64,000 nt of DNA from Flabesymbios commensalis. Taxonomy: Eukaryota > Annelida > Polychaeta > Terebellida > Flabelligeridae. The DNA is taken from the NCBI GenBank assembly GCA_964017125.1, contig OZ024903.1:80242916-80306915 (forward strand). The letters run 5' to 3'. Positions 48,506 through 59,960 of the stretch are shown in pieces. Each line of letters opens with the position of its first letter. Position 1 is the first letter of the stretch. The notes below the pieces were generated by a model. It had not been told where the DNA came from, made no database searches, and saw nothing but the letters and a program-made list of their open reading frames with translations. The position numbers were made by a program, and so were the translations under genes.

Positions 48506-48584
48506 TAAGTTTAATACGGTAAGTACATATTTTCAAACGCAACGTTTCTCTCATGTTATAGTGACAGTGACACCGCCCTAACCC

Positions 48585-48832
48585 TTAACCCTTACAACGC
48601 GGAAATATTTTTGTATAAACCATGGAGATCAAAGTGTCTTTTAATTTGAAATTATCTTAGTTAGCTCTTTTCGCTTCATTTGAATATATCAATATTTGAA
48701 TGTTATGGGTCTACGGCCGTTATAAATTGTTTAATTCTTTCAGTGCGGCGACTATCTTTAGACGTCAGAATATGCCGTCTGTAGACGTCAGATTCTGACG
48801 TCTAATGACGGTCCCTGCGCTGAAAGGGTTAA
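48585..48832 (+). mobile_element. TTAA MITE family A
   Basis: The 248-bp element runs TTAACCCTTACAACGC...GCGCTGAAAGGGTTAA. The 3' hairpin has GACGTCAGAATATGCCGTC / GACGTCAGATTCTGACGTC arms. TTAA is intact at both ends. Confidence 0.85.
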
Positions 48833-49145
48833 AATTAACCTAAACAATCTGATGATGAGCCATTTGAAATAAAAGCATAAAATTGTACAGACAGAGGAGA
48901 CAATAGGCCTACTACATGATATACCAGTGACTCTTTGTGATGCTTTATACATGACTGTGTTCTCTAGGGAACAAACTCTGCCTTTCAAATACTTTTCGCA
49001 ATGATGCCGACATTAACGTGATCTTCCTTAAATGAGAAATAGTACAATTGCTATGTTCGTTGAGGAATGGCGAGAACCTAACTTCCCTTGCTCAGTTGCT
49101 GTGAAGGCTATTTGAGCCCATGACCTCTCACATGGCAAGGATTTG

Positions 49146-49251
49146 ATGAATGAATGAATGAATGAATGAATGAATGAATGAATGAATGAATGAATGAATG
49201 AATGAATGAATGAATGAATGAATGAATGAATGAATGAATGAATGAATGAAT
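49146..49251. repeat. (TGAA)n array, ~26 units, expanded SINE tail
   Basis: It sits exactly at the 3' end of the minus-strand SINE at 49,252-49,556, whose relatives end in CATTT/CATTC repeats. Confidence 0.95.
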
Positions 49252-49556
49252 GGGATTTAGGGCCACCTTTGTGCACATATAGGCTAAACTGGACCAGAAG
49301 AACATCCTGAGGATGGTGAGATCAATGAGATGACATTGCCCTCCACACACAAGATTCGACATTCGCGCCCTGGCTGTCTGAGACCGAGTATGCCACCCTG
49401 GGCCACGAAGGTTCCCCACAATACTGAATTTAAACGAGTCAGTGGGAAGAAACCTTTGTTTTTTGAAACCTGAATGCCAGAGCGAGGGACGAGCCCGCGA
49501 TCTCCGATTTTCCAATCAGGCAGCTTTTAACAACTGCACCAGGGCCCCCGCGCTGG
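49252..49556 (-). mobile_element. two-part tRNA-derived SINE, near full length
   Basis: On the minus strand the first tRNA-like unit (GCGCGGGGGCCCTGGTGCAG...) is followed by a linker with a CTTCCCACTGACTCG segment. The second tRNA-like unit is TATTGTGGGGAACC...CTCGGTCTCAGAC...GCGAATGTCGAATCTTG. The body has TTTAGCCTATATGTGCAC, then the expanded tail. Confidence 0.85.
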
Positions 49557-50034
49557 CTAAGATATATCCACATATCTCCAATACCATAAAATTGTTATAA
49601 AAATGTCTATTTATTCCTTTATTGTTCAGCAAATTGTAATTGCAATTAATTGTCACACCCTCCTGATTAGTATATAATATATACATTATGTTCTGCTATT
49701 TCTATAATCAACGACACCACTCATGTAAATAACTTTGTGAAATAACTTTGATAATGCTTGTTACATCTCACAACCAAGCGTCCCGGAACCATCGCCGGAT
49801 CCAGAGCGGGCCTGCGTAGTTGAATCGATATATTTCGAACTCGATGACTGACATCAATCATCTGGTTTGGGACCATCGCTTACTTAGCGAGTCTTTCAGT
49901 ATCTCTTGTTACTATTCTACTTAGCTCACCTAGGAGCATTCTGTACCAAGTCCACTCACGTTAGCCGATGACTCACACCTGGTCTGCAAAACGCATGTCA
50001 TCACTAATCAACCCAACAAGGACTGTGGTGTCTT
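49557..50034. other. intronic, no recognised element
   Basis: Nothing recognised. Confidence 0.4.
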
Positions 50035-50142
50035 CCCAGCAAACGTGAGACACTGCCCCAATGTTGGGTCAATGTTGGGCCAGCGTCGAAGACGATGGAC
50101 CAACATTAACCAACATTGGGCCAACGTCTCATGTTTGCTGGG
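50035..50142. mobile_element. MITE, CAGCAAACAC family
   Basis: CCCAGCAAACGTGAGACACT ... AACGTCTCATGTTTGCTGGG, with GGGCCAGCGTCGAAGACGATGG at the centre. The arms use AATGTTGG/CCAACATT instead of ACATTTGTA. Confidence 0.85.
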
Positions 50143-50954
50143 TTCCAGCTATTTTCCCCTGTATCAAGTACTGAATCGTGATATTACTTAATAAATTAGA
50201 TAATTTATTGCAAAATTTAATTATTTATAATACACAATAAACATGGATTTACTGCAAATGTACTTCAGATAAAAATATTCTAGATTTAATGTGAATTGGT
50301 CTAGAGACGCCGGCTTGCAGTGTCGGCACTCTTGTAGTCTTGTAGTTGTGTTTACGAAGTGTTTACGAAGAAGATGGGTTTACTGTAAAGGGAGTAATTT
50401 CATGGTAACCTGATCTTTTAGAAATGTATCAAAGGATTATCATGACCTATCATGTTTAATTCATTCACTATAAACTAAAAGGAGCAATTGTGTGACTCGG
50501 TCGACCCTTTGATGCCAGGCGGACGAACTATTATGAATTTAGGAAATGTAGCATCTTGGTGAGCATCGCTTTCAATATATTTTATTTTAGGTTCGAAAAA
50601 AACGTGGTGTAGTCATTTGGATTATTTTACAGTATCTCAACAGAGCACCTCCCAACCCCCCCCCCCCCCCCCCGGCAATCCTGTCTTTTCTCCACGTTTG
50701 ATACTTCCACTCTTACACCGGATCTCACCTATGCGGATAGGTCATCAGGGAGCGGGATCTACTAGTAATCCATTCATTCGTCCAGGAGGGTTTTTTACAT
50801 TGGACTAGCATATACTCCACGGGTCATAATTAACATTAATTGCATTACTGATTGACCCTGTTGACTATGACCTCTCCTTCCAAGATGAAGACCAATTATA
50901 CAGGTAAGTAATCAAACTTAGCTTGGATCATCTTACCATGATTATAGGAGCAGA
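50143..50954. other. intronic; C run and a micro-exon-like site
   Basis: A C homopolymer is at about 50,656-50,674. At 50,885-50,903 the 19-bp ATGAAGACCAATTATACAG lies between a pyrimidine-rich CTCTCCTTCCAAG and GTAAGTA, a good acceptor/donor pair. A 19-bp insert would break the phase-0 link between the 45.5 and 55.5 kb exons unless other exons compensate. Confidence 0.3.
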
Positions 50955-51150
50955 AAAGCCGCGATGGCTCATTCAGTTCGGCTGTGGACTCCCAGATCGC
51001 GGCTTACCTATAACTCCAAACCCTGCCATGCCGGATGATTGTATTTCGGTTGTAGTTATCCTATTTGTTCAAAGGTATGAAATGTGCAGTGTTGTGAAGG
51101 CTATGCGAACGTGCACTATAAGAATCCTTGAAGCCATAGCCGATTTTGGG
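50955..51150 (+). mobile_element. SINE with GTGCACTATAAGAATCC body
   Basis: The head-like GATGGCTCATTCAGTTCGGC is followed by a body containing GTGAAGGCTATGCGAACG and GTGCACTATAAGAATCCTTG. Partial relatives lie at 40,160, 48,290 and 54,600. Confidence 0.6.
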
Positions 51151-52020
51151 GTTTTTCCTGTTGCGATATTTCCACAATGTGTAGAAGCCGTAAACCCACA
51201 TTCGCTCACTCGTGTACCCGTGTACTATACGGTCGTTATGTGTAAAAGGTACTCTGGTCTTTAAAGACACCGCTTTTATTTCTTCAGCAAAGAATATTTA
51301 TTGATCGATAAATCGTTTTTCTAGTGTGAAAACTTGTATTCCAATGTATATAGTACACAAATTGGAGTTGAAATTTTGAAAAACTAGTACCCTTCCGAAA
51401 TATTTAAGATCAAAATACACGAAAAGTTCCGTGATGGTAATTTATTTGTTTTGGTTTGAAATATCTTGACGATATGTAGGAGTTCAGTAAGCTGAACAAT
51501 ATGTACTTCATTAGTTCAGCAGTCTAAGAATTCAAGGGGCTATCTACCTTTAACGACCCTTTACCCTCAAGGCGAGACGCCTTTTAGTCTCGTCTACTAT
51601 CGCATGTTTATGTTTTGCACACACAAACTGTTCCGTGATCGTGTGCCCACAAAAACATAGTTTGCTCCGATCGTACACCAAAGGCTTTGGTAGCCGCACA
51701 ACACCATGACAACGCTGAACCAACGTTTGTTTCCAACATGATCGTGATGTGTGGCTGTGCACTGTTAACAAAATATCATCTGCAAACGATCCGGAGTAGT
51801 TCTTATAACATTGTCTGAAAATTGGGCTTACTTTTACGATGTTGTCCCAGCGCTTAGCCAGCGTTCGTATGTGAGCATGAAAGCAACATAACACAGATGT
51901 TTCTTGTCCATGCGAAGTGAAATGATGACACATTGTGAATATACGTGAAAGATGGAGTGGTTAATTCTTGACCTATAGTCTGATAGTACGACTAATTGGA
52001 AAGTGGTCATCTCCATCTAT
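51151..52020. other. intronic, no recognised element
   Basis: Nothing clear. A minus-strand 127-codon frame (51,550-51,933) overlaps weak MITE-like CAACGCTGAACCAACG sequence and is not credible as a gene. Confidence 0.4.
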
Positions 52021-52276
52021 TAACCCTTTAACCGCCGCTCCCGATTATATTCAGGGTTTTTATTTTTTTATTAGCACATTAAGTACCACATTTTATAAAT
52101 GTTAAAGATAGCACGTGACATATAATGAGCAAGATTAAAAAAATCGAAAAATTTTAGCCTCCATTTTGTCAAATCTGAATAATTTTCACTCACTTGAAGT
52201 TGTGGATCGCGTCAGCGAGACACAACTTCAAGTGTGTAAAAATCAAAATACAATAATTTGGCGGTTGAAGGGTTAA
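52021..52276 (+). mobile_element. TTAA MITE family C
   Basis: TTAACCCTTTAACCGCC...GGCGGTTGAAGGGTTAA. Near the 3' end a hairpin has CACTTGAAGTTGTGGATCGC and its complement. TTAA is present at both ends. Confidence 0.85.
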
Positions 52277-52283
52277 AACGTAG

Positions 52284-52330
52284 AATACTGCCGTGCAAAT
52301 GCAAACAGCAATAACTGCTTCAGCATATGC
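52284..52330. mobile_element. half of hairpin element family D
   Basis: ACTGCCGTGCAAATGCAAAC then AGCAATAACTGCTT is one arm only. Confidence 0.6.
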
Positions 52331-53085
52331 TGCTCCTAATCTCTGTGCTCAAGAATAGAATCTTAAAATATTACTATAGGCGTCAGGTCTACTATCTAAA
52401 CGACTGTAGCAATTCATTATGCGTTCCGAGCAATATGGTCATGGATATAATACATGCTGTATTTTTGTCATTTCAAGAATCATGCAAAACAAAATATAAT
52501 CTCAAATATTAAATATATTTATGCCTTTAATTATATTGGAAATTTAGATGTACAGTAAAAACAGGATCTGAAAATACCCCGTTGATTCACAAAAGAATTA
52601 CAGTTCTGGATTAAAATATAAAAAATAGGATAACAAAACTCTAGAAAAAAACTACAAACCACAAAACCTGCTAAATATTCAAAATTAAATAGAAGCAAGG
52701 ACATTATCATCAACTAAAGAAGTAAAAAACATGAGTATATAAACCACAAGAAATGATTCTTACAAACATCCAGGGGCGGATCCGAGGGGTGTCTAGCCCA
52801 ATTTTTTTCCAACACATGATACAAATACACGGTGGATTTTTTTACTCTACAACTGACAGTGACAAAAACTATCACATTGTACACTTTAGTTACAAATACA
52901 CACTTGATTGAATTATATATATGGAGCTTAAAATATGTGGGCGAATCTGGTGAGATAAACCCGCTTGGGTGTTAAATACCCACATCAGTTTAATTTTAAA
53001 AACATTTTTTCATTCTCTCTTGCCTCGTATTTTACCGCACAAAGATAACCCCGGGGTGAATTGCCAGTAAGCCAGATAGGTTTAA
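52331..53085. other. intronic, no recognised element
   Basis: AT-rich; nothing recognised. Confidence 0.4.
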
Positions 53086-53171
53086 CCAGTGTTGTCTTAG
53101 TGTTGGTCCAACGTCGCAGACGGTGGACCAACAGTACAACAACATTGGGTCATCGTGTCGTGTTTGTTGGG
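53086..53171. mobile_element. MITE, CGTCGCAGACG centre
   Basis: GTTGGTCCAACGTCGCAGAC followed by GGTGGACCAAC, ending GTGTCGTGTTTGTTGGG. The left end is degraded. Confidence 0.75.
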
Positions 53172-53304
53172 CATGGTGGACCGCCACAGAGAAGTGGAAA
53201 TTGTCAGGTGTATTAATGCCACTCGTCCACAAAAGCCAATATTTTTAAATATATGTATATAGATATATAATATCTAATGATTGTCAAACAATATTGTAGC
53301 CAGT

Positions 53305-53375
53305 ACGCAAAGGCAAACAGCAGTAACTCCTTACTTTGAAAGTAAGCAGTTACTGTCGTTTAGCTTTGCGTTGCC
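53305..53375. mobile_element. hairpin element family D
   Basis: GTACGCAAAGGCAAACAGCA pairs with the complementary arm ending CTTTGCGTTGCC, around ACTTTGAAAGT. Confidence 0.8.
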
Positions 53376-54104
53376 CACATGTTCCATGTGGTAAGTTTGA
53401 TATGGGATATGTAGCTATGGCCATTGACACACCTTTTCATAATCTAGCCTCACTCGTCTGTCCAGTATCGAACCAATGCCCGGGACATCGGACCAGCATT
53501 GAGACAGTAGTGGGCTTCTCGAGCTGACCGGGACATGGACGCCACGGAGACCACCTGTCACCCGACCCAACCTTTGGTGGACAATCCCGAGAAATATTCA
53601 TATGCCAGCCAATAATAGTTTACACCGTTAGAACGTACACGATTTTCAAATATCTAATAATTCAAAAGAAAATGTCGAAATATTCATCAGTTGAGGAAAT
53701 TCTAACTTTGAGAAAGTGCTAATTAAAGTAATTTTTAATCACCACAGCGTAGAAATGATGCGATTTAGCATGTTTAACATCTGATTTTCTTACAATGGGA
53801 ATGTTTGCAGGACAATCACATACTGTGCCCTTATAAGAGTACACACGGAGATCAATGTGTCAGTAATTAGAGTCCCAGAGTACTCGGGGCTTTTGACCTT
53901 TGACACGACCTTGATGTGAAGCCGGTGCTGCTTGCTGGAGAAGATAAAATTATAATTTTATCACACTTTATTGACATCAATGGTAAAACATTGTTGACTG
54001 TTGATCCGAAATTAGGTCACCAGAAAAATGCGTTCGCGGAGCGTAAAGCGTCAGTTTAGTTGTCGCAGCAGTCAGGGGTCGACGGACCCCAGGTAACAAG
54101 GAGC
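53376..54104 (+). other. intronic; short coding-like frame at 53,535-53,615
   Basis: MDATETTCHPTQPLVDNPEK and a few more codons to TAA (26 codons), with GC-rich third positions unlike the surroundings. A possible acceptor is at GACAGTAG just upstream. It could be an alternative terminal exon of the 45.5-kb gene, but the call is weak. A decayed MITE lies at about 53,459-53,520. Confidence 0.2.
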
Positions 54105-54107
54105 GCT

Positions 54108-54175
54108 GGGCCAATGCTGGCTCAACGTAGGGCCAGCGTCGGAGACGCTGGTCCTACGTTGAGCCAGCATTGGGC
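54108..54175. mobile_element. hairpin MITE, CGTCGGAGACG centre
   Basis: GGGCCAATGCTGGCTCAACG... pairs almost perfectly with ...CGTTGAGCCAGCATTGGGC over about 30 bp. Confidence 0.85.
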
Positions 54176-54464
54176 TATTTTCACGGTGGTATATGATCAG
54201 CATCTGGTGTGGATGACTATGCAAATGAGGTGGAGTGAATCTGAAGCATTCATTGTCACTAGACGTCCACACACGTGATGATGTGGTGGTGTTACACAGC
54301 ATATCCAGATATCCGGCAATAATACACAGGATACACCCTAATACGGCACGTTTTCAGGAATATTTCATTCAGCAATGAAAAATTGTGTCTGAAAAAGTAG
54401 GTGATGTCCACATATTATAATGCACTAAAGTTATAGCACCTTACATTGTGCGCTACAAATTAAA

Positions 54465-54530
54465 ACACCAATATAACTGCTTACTTTTTATGTAAACAGT
54501 TACCGCTGTTTACTTTTGCACGACAGCATT
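54465..54530. mobile_element. hairpin element family D, diverged
   Basis: AACTGCTTACTTTTTATGTA then AACAGTTACCGCTGTTTACTTTTG. The left outer arm is lost. Confidence 0.6.
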
Positions 54531-54599
54531 GCATCTTTTTACTGTTTTTGCATTGACCGTCAATGGAATTTAAAAGGCCCTACCTGGAATTGCGTAGCT

Positions 54600-54700
54600 T
54601 ATCATAGTCATAGTGTAAGTAGTTAATGTACGTAGGTACTATAAGTACTGCAACTGCAACTATACGATACCTTGAAGTCGTTCGAAAACATAGCTGGGTA
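54600..54700 (+). mobile_element. diverged SINE body
   Basis: ACTATACGATACCTTGAAGTCGTTCG resembles the CTATAAGAATCCTTGAAG region of the SINE at 50,955. Confidence 0.35.
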
Positions 54701-55164
54701 TTTATTGTCCACCACTTTCAGATTCCACTCTTTTTTAGCCTCGGATGAACCGTTTTCGAGATATAGTAGTTTGAATCTCGCTAATCTGATGTACTTTTGT
54801 CAGTGGATTTTTTTTACTTTTGACACGTAACTGTTGGTCCGATCGCTTAGACAAAACATAGCACACTACCTCACTACCCATATATTGTTGTGCTCAACTT
54901 TCGGTTCGGACCTCAATGCGTTAGAAATGAGCAAGAAACGACCATAGAATGATAAAAATCCGTTAGGAAAACAATAGTTTGGGCGTAATAAAATGTCCAA
55001 ACTAACAATTTGAGCTTGATCTATTAAACATGAAAATGAATCAAAAGTTGTGATGCGCATGTCACACACACATACAGCAATACTGAAGCATGTTATCAAG
55101 TTAATTTCTCTCACACCCGATCCACATATAATTGTCAAAAATCATCATTGTGTTATATTTATGA

Positions 55165-55230
55165 CAAAATGTTGGGCAAATGTTGGGCCAGCGTCGTAGA
55201 CGGTGGACCAACATTTGCCCAATATTGTTG
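55165..55230. mobile_element. hairpin MITE, CGTCGTAGACG centre
   Basis: CAAAATGTTGGGCAAATGTTG ... CAACATTTGCCCAATATTGTTG around GCCAGCGTCGTAGACGGTGG. Confidence 0.8.
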
Positions 55231-55345
55231 ATACCTTTACATAGGGCCTATACATATACGTATAATTATGTAGATAATTCGTTTTTTTTTGTTCGGTCAT
55301 AATGATACTACAAGATTATTAGGATTTTTGTTTGCGTAGTTTACC

Positions 55346-55377
55346 CACAGAACTGGAAAAAGATCCAGTTCTGTGGT
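55346..55377. repeat. small hairpin
   Basis: CCACAGAACTGG and CCAGTTCTGTGG around AAAAAGAT: 12-bp perfect arms shortly upstream of the 55,514 exon. Confidence 0.6.
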
Positions 55378-55513
55378 TTAACATAGGATTAGGAAAGTTG
55401 CAAATCTGTGTGTCACCAAAAAGTGTCGACATTGTGACAAAATTCACTACGTCGTGATAACTAGTTTGTTGATATTTTGAAAACACTTTAAAATGTTGTT
55501 TGTTTCCTTTCAG

Positions 55514-55582
55514 ACGGGGATGGCTTCTCGTCGAAAGCGAGGCTCTGTGAGGGAGGCTGTCGCCTGGCTCCAGAATAAACAG
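55514..55582 (+). CDS. small internal coding exon, phase 0-0
   Basis: A strong acceptor (TTTGTTTCCTTTCAG ending at 55,513) and a strong donor (CAG/GTGAGA, GT at 55,583) bound 69 bp. It translates without stops to TGMASRRKRGSVREAVAWLQ and NKQ. The exon begins and ends in phase 0, as the 45,515-46,676 exon requires. The peptide starts basic and may then form an amphipathic helix (VREAVAWLQNKQ). I do not recognise a family. Linking it to the 45.5-kb exon is inference from strand and phase. MA could also be an alternative start inside it. Confidence 0.6.
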
Positions 55583-56207
55583 GTGAGATATCTGTCTGAA
55601 TGACGTCGTGTTGAAATCCAAGGGTGATATCCAACACTTGACGAAGGGACAAATAAGACCCTTGAATTCCAAGAGTACGGTCTGAATACGTTTTATAAGT
55701 TTGATGATATAGCATTATTGTTAGTTCCCTTATTATAACGCGCAGAACAGAATGACAAACCTTCCAATACAAGTGATGAGGTTGAAAATCTCTACAAAAA
55801 CTAGGATATGAGTAGGCTATGCCATTGATAATATTGATTATTCGCAATATGTATGATATTTTTTCTTTATTTCTGCCTGTTTACTAATGTTTTACATGCT
55901 AGTTATCATACTGTCAAACATGTATGTAGAAAATCTCGTAATAGGGGCCTACTCCATTTGATGATGTTCCCCGGGAAATATCGGTTGATTTCTAGTTGCC
56001 ATAATACATCTTAATATTACTCTCACTTGTTATACCATGTATACCTGCATACAAAATTAACCACAGATGACCTCGCTTATAGCATAGTGGTGAGTTAAAC
56101 CCCAGCACCCGAAGGGTGCTGAGAGCGTGCTAATGGTGTTAGGTATAGCGAGTCCTTTTTAGCCTACCAATTACATTCTGTGATGCACGATGTCTGGTTG
56201 GCAAGGA
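55583..56207. other. no recognised gene
   Basis: Presumed intron; nothing recognised. Confidence 0.4.
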
Positions 56208-56500
56208 AATGAAATGAATCGGGCCTTAGGCCACTTTTGTGCACATACAGGCTAAATTGGGCCCAGAGAACCTCCTGAGGATAGTGAGATGAGTGAGATG
56301 ACACTGACCTCCAGACACAGGATTTGAAACTCAAACCCTAGAGGTCTGAGGCTCCCCACAATATTGATTTTTACGAGTAGATGGGGAAGAAACATTTTTG
56401 TTTCTTTCAAACCGCCGAGACCGGGAAATGAACCCCGAACTGTAGCGTGAAAGGCAGCAGAGCTAACCAATACCCTAGGGCCCCCGCCCTGGTTGGCAGG
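56208..56500 (-). mobile_element. two-part tRNA-derived SINE, full length
   Basis: The minus strand reads GGGGGCCCTAGGGTATTGG, TTAGCTCTGC and a GGGGTTCATTTCCC B-box (first unit). A GTTTCTTCCCCATCTACTCG linker follows, then TATTGTGGGGAGCC with GAGTTTCAAATCC (second unit, shortened). The body has TTTAGCCTGTATGTGCAC and the tail is ATTCATTTCATTTC. Confidence 0.9.
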
Positions 56501-56629
56501 GAAGGAGAGGAACATAGTGGTATTATAATTCTATGATTATACGTAACTTGGTGTGAACTATGTGACTTCTCCAACCCATGACCCCTGTCTGTGTCTGTAA
56601 TACCGTGTGACAATACCAGTCAACAAGGC

Positions 56630-56705
56630 ATTTAGGCCCAACCCTGTCCCAATGACGGGCCAGCGTCCTACACACTGCTCCACCATTGAGACAGCGTTGA
56701 CCCAC
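56630..56705. mobile_element. decayed MITE core
   Basis: GACGGGCCAGCGTCCTACACAC with weak complementary flanks CCCAATG/CATTGAG. Confidence 0.5.
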
Positions 56706-56880
56706 CTTCTGTGGTAACTGCTGGTATGTTACTTGTTCTACTCAGACACATGTCCTATACTGATTTATATTTCATGTCTGTTTTATGTTCCTTGGTGGTG
56801 ACCACAACATAGAAACTGTCCATTTGTAGGGTGATAACAAGATAAATATAAGTAAAAAAAACTTCCACTGTTGGCCCGTT

Positions 56881-57057
56881 CGTTTATTTGTTTGTTTGTT
56901 TGTTTGTTTGTTTGTTTGTTTGTTTGTTTGTTTGTTTGTTTGTTTGTTTGTTTGTTTGTTTGTTTGTTTGTTTGTTTGTTTGTTTGTTTGTTTGTTTGTT
57001 TGTTTGTTTGTTTGTTTGTTTGTTTGTTTGTTTGTTTGTTTGTTTGTTTGTTTGTTT
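56881..57057. repeat. (GTTT)n microsatellite, ~43 units
   Basis: A nearly pure array. The FVCL and KQTN repeat frames on the two strands are artefacts. Confidence 0.98.
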
Positions 57058-57897
57058 AAGTTTGTGTGTTTGTTGGGTTGGTTGATAAACTGACATTATT
57101 TATCTCAACAATATTATTTTATGTGCATAGAATACAAAAAATAGTGTAAATGTAATTATTTACTAATTATGTGTAAAACCTGATGACGTCTGGGGCAATT
57201 AGGCTCACATTCCACCTGTGTACACAATGGCTGGATATCACCTGATATCACTTGGTGTCGCCCGTGTGAATATAGTGCGCCAAAACATATTCCCACCTGG
57301 TGACTGACAAGCGAACGAAGCAGGTTAACAGTTGTTCCTGCTTACCTTTATCATTATACTATCATATATCTATATAATAATTATAATATATTTATATCTG
57401 CGGATACCGTAGTAATTTTCTAGCTGGTTGATTCATAAATAAATCCTTCTCGTGTAATCCCCAAAATATGTGCAATATTACTATGATTACCTTACCACGA
57501 AAGGTATGACATATAAATAGAAAAATAGGCTGAAAATTTTTACTGCTAAATCTGGAGCAGTTTACATTAAAAAATATAATTTTGCTGCAGCGCCCCCCCC
57601 CCTCAAACATTTTCTTCAAAATAAACAACTTGAAGAAAATGAAAATTGTAATTTCCCACACTACACAGTCTTCAGACCACTGCCAGTTACTTGGTCTACA
57701 TTATTAACAGTCGTGACTAATAGCAGAGAACATTCTTGCTCACACTTACTAAGGGCAAGTGATTGCGGAGTGCGCCTACGGTGGACTATCAGTACTCATT
57801 AAGATGGCGGCTCCTGAATGGCTTGTGGTTTTGGCGGCTGTTACATCATATATCTGATGAATAGCGAGTGAGATGGGAGCCCAAGAAAATAGACTAC
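57058..57897 (+). other. no firm gene; YY1-like motif with tiny ORF at 57,801-57,857
   Basis: AAGATGGCGGC (57,801-57,811) is an exact YY1-type motif and includes an ATG. It opens an 17-residue frame (MAAPEWLVVLAAVTSYI, stop at 57,855) with a hydrophobic middle. YY1 sites of this form commonly overlap start codons just inside transcripts, so a promoter or first exon is possible. The rest of the interval shows nothing. Confidence 0.25.
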
Positions 57898-57972
57898 CGT
57901 ACAAAAGCAAACAACAGTCAGTGACTACTTACTTTTCAAGTAAGCTGTTCCTGTTGTCTGCCTTTACAGAGC
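57898..57972. mobile_element. hairpin element family D
   Basis: GTACAAAAGCAAACAACAGT ... AAGTAAGCTGTTCCTGTTGT; imperfect arms. Confidence 0.7.
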
Positions 57973-58045
57973 TGCACAGCTTAGAGAGAGTTATCCAAGT
58001 GAAAACAGCCTCTGTACTGACTAGGATTCATGAGTGTTTGGGGTT

Positions 58046-58287
58046 TTAACCCTTAAAGCGCTGAATTAATTTTTATGAAAACCATGGAGACCAAAGTGTT
58101 TTTCTCAATTTTAAATTATCATAAACGTCTCAGTTTGCTCTTTCTGAGTCATTTGAATACCTATGTTATGGGTGTAGGACCATTAGAAATATTTTTACTT
58201 TTACAGTGCGGGGATAGACTTTAGTCGTCAGAATCTACAGACGTCAGATTCTGACGACTCAAGTCTATCCCCGCGCTGTAAGGGTAA
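58046..58287 (+). mobile_element. TTAA MITE family A
   Basis: It begins TTAACCCTTAAAGCGCTG and ends CCGCGCTGTAAGGGTAA. The 3' hairpin has GATAGACTTTAGTCGTCAGA and the complementary TCTGACGACTCAAGTCTATC arms. Confidence 0.85.
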
Positions 58288-58336
58288 CGCCTGGTCAGTG
58301 AGCTACCACTTGAAAGTAAGCCGTTCCTTTGTGGAG

Positions 58337-58386
58337 ATGAAAGGGTGTATCTGCTACTTTGTAAAGTAGCAGATACACCCTTTCAT
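58337..58386. mobile_element. perfect 24-bp-arm palindrome (family E)
   Basis: The arm ATGAAAGGGTGTATCTGCTA... is exactly repeated in inverse around a 2-bp centre. Related to 13,251-13,300. Confidence 0.85.
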
Positions 58387-58609
58387 TGCCAAAATAATTA
58401 TTTATCGTGCCTTTTTCGTGAGTGTGGTTGAAGGCTCAGTGTGATTCATGTTGTTATCTATAGTTGAGACTGTTGCGGGGATGTAGCTCGTCTCGTCAAT
58501 ACACTGACAGATGTAAACATGACCAGTCTATTAGTTTTTCTTTGCTGCTCTTATTGTCTCTTGTCAGTGAATATTACATCACATAGCAGGGCTAAGTTTA
58601 GTCCCAGTG

Positions 58610-58925
58610 GCTGAAAGAGGTTTCAGCTACAGATTGACCCCATTACAACATCGTGGGACATTTCTTTGGACAGTAATATCTAAGAATTTATCTAAGAATT
58701 TGTCTCGAATAATCAGTGTTTTTAGAACCAGTAACATTTCAGCTATGAGATAGCATGTTCAGCTCATTTTCCGCACAGTCATTAAAAAGTTATGGACATT
58801 TGTCAGCCTTGTGTTCGAGATCGCTCTCAGTCACCGCCATGTTGAAAAACGTTGATTTTTTCGGGTAAAACGAATACAGCAATCCACGGCCTCGGAGAGG
58901 ACGTCACGGCAGGGCTATTTTTTTA
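58610..58925 (+). repeat. dispersed unclassified repeat, copy 2
   Basis: The counterpart of 40,280-40,570. It contains a small local duplication (TCTAAGAATTTATCTAAGAA) absent from copy 1. A 78-codon frame that starts inside it is not supported as a gene. Confidence 0.75.
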
Positions 58926-59647
58926 TAACTTTTATGTTTCGTTTCCCAACGACACACGTGTCCAATCAATACACGTCCAAATAGGAACATCCACTAAATG
59001 CTGTTCTTCTGGTTTTCCTAATTTTGCTTCTTCGTGGAGATTACCTCACCGCTGCACAGCGATGACTAATCACCGGTCTCCTGGCTGAACAAAACGGCCA
59101 AACATTCCTGCTAATGAATGATGTTGGTACATTTTCAAAGATAAATCGTCTAACTGACTGACAAACTTCTCGGAGAAAGTGTGGCTAACGTATTGTAGTG
59201 TAGGCCCTGCTCATTGACGAAATGACAGCGTTATTATAATAGGGCCTAGCACGGAACAGAATCAGACGATATACATCCGTCATCTAGTTATTCTTTAAAT
59301 TGGACTAGAATAAATCTTTGCATCGAATCATTTATGTTAGATTAGTCATTTCGGCTAGGAAATTGAAAATTATAATTAATGATTATTAGGCCTACTATAT
59401 TTTTCTTTTTCTTAACAAAAAACGTAATAAAATAGTTCATTTGACGCAATAAATTACTTCGTTCTACTAGGAACTTTATATATATAAAGTTCTTGGTTCA
59501 ACAAACAAACATCGAGATCTGATCAATAAATATGTAAACGGATTTCAAAATGTATTAATCTTGACAGCGAAAAATTCAAGATAATTGAATTCATCCATGT
59601 CTAATAATGATGCCAGTTTTCTGGGCTAAATAATGCCCGGCAGTAGT
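58926..59647. other. no recognised gene
   Basis: Only a small hairpin at about 59,469-59,495 (AGGAACTTTATATATATAAA then GTTCTTGG). Confidence 0.4.
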
Positions 59648-59708
59648 ATACAAAATAAGTGCTTACATGAAAAGTAAGCAGTTACTGCTGTTTTTCCTCT
59701 GCATTGCA
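59648..59708. mobile_element. hairpin element family D, diverged
   Basis: AGTGCTTACATGAAAAGTAAGCAG then TTACTGCTGTTTTTCC; the left outer arm is degraded. Confidence 0.65.
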
Positions 59709-59899
59709 GAAGAGAGAAGTGGGCTTCTGTGCTGTATATTGATGTGAAACCTTTTAGAGTGTTGTAAAACGTGGTGTGCGCCCAGACAATTCATTGTGGG
59801 GTTCGTCCTGCCAAATTTACAATAATGTTGGCAGCTTGCACCGAAAGAGATAGAGGCCCGAGGCGGCTGGTGTGAGACACTGGTACAGACACTGGTATG

Positions 59900-59960
59900 G
59901 GGACACTGGTATAGGGCCAACGTCTCAGACGTTGGCCCTGTATCCAGCCAACACTGGCCC
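59900..59960. mobile_element. MITE core hairpin
   Basis: GGGCCAACGTCT/CAGACGTTGGCCC is a perfect short hairpin. The outer arms are weakly related. Confidence 0.7.
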
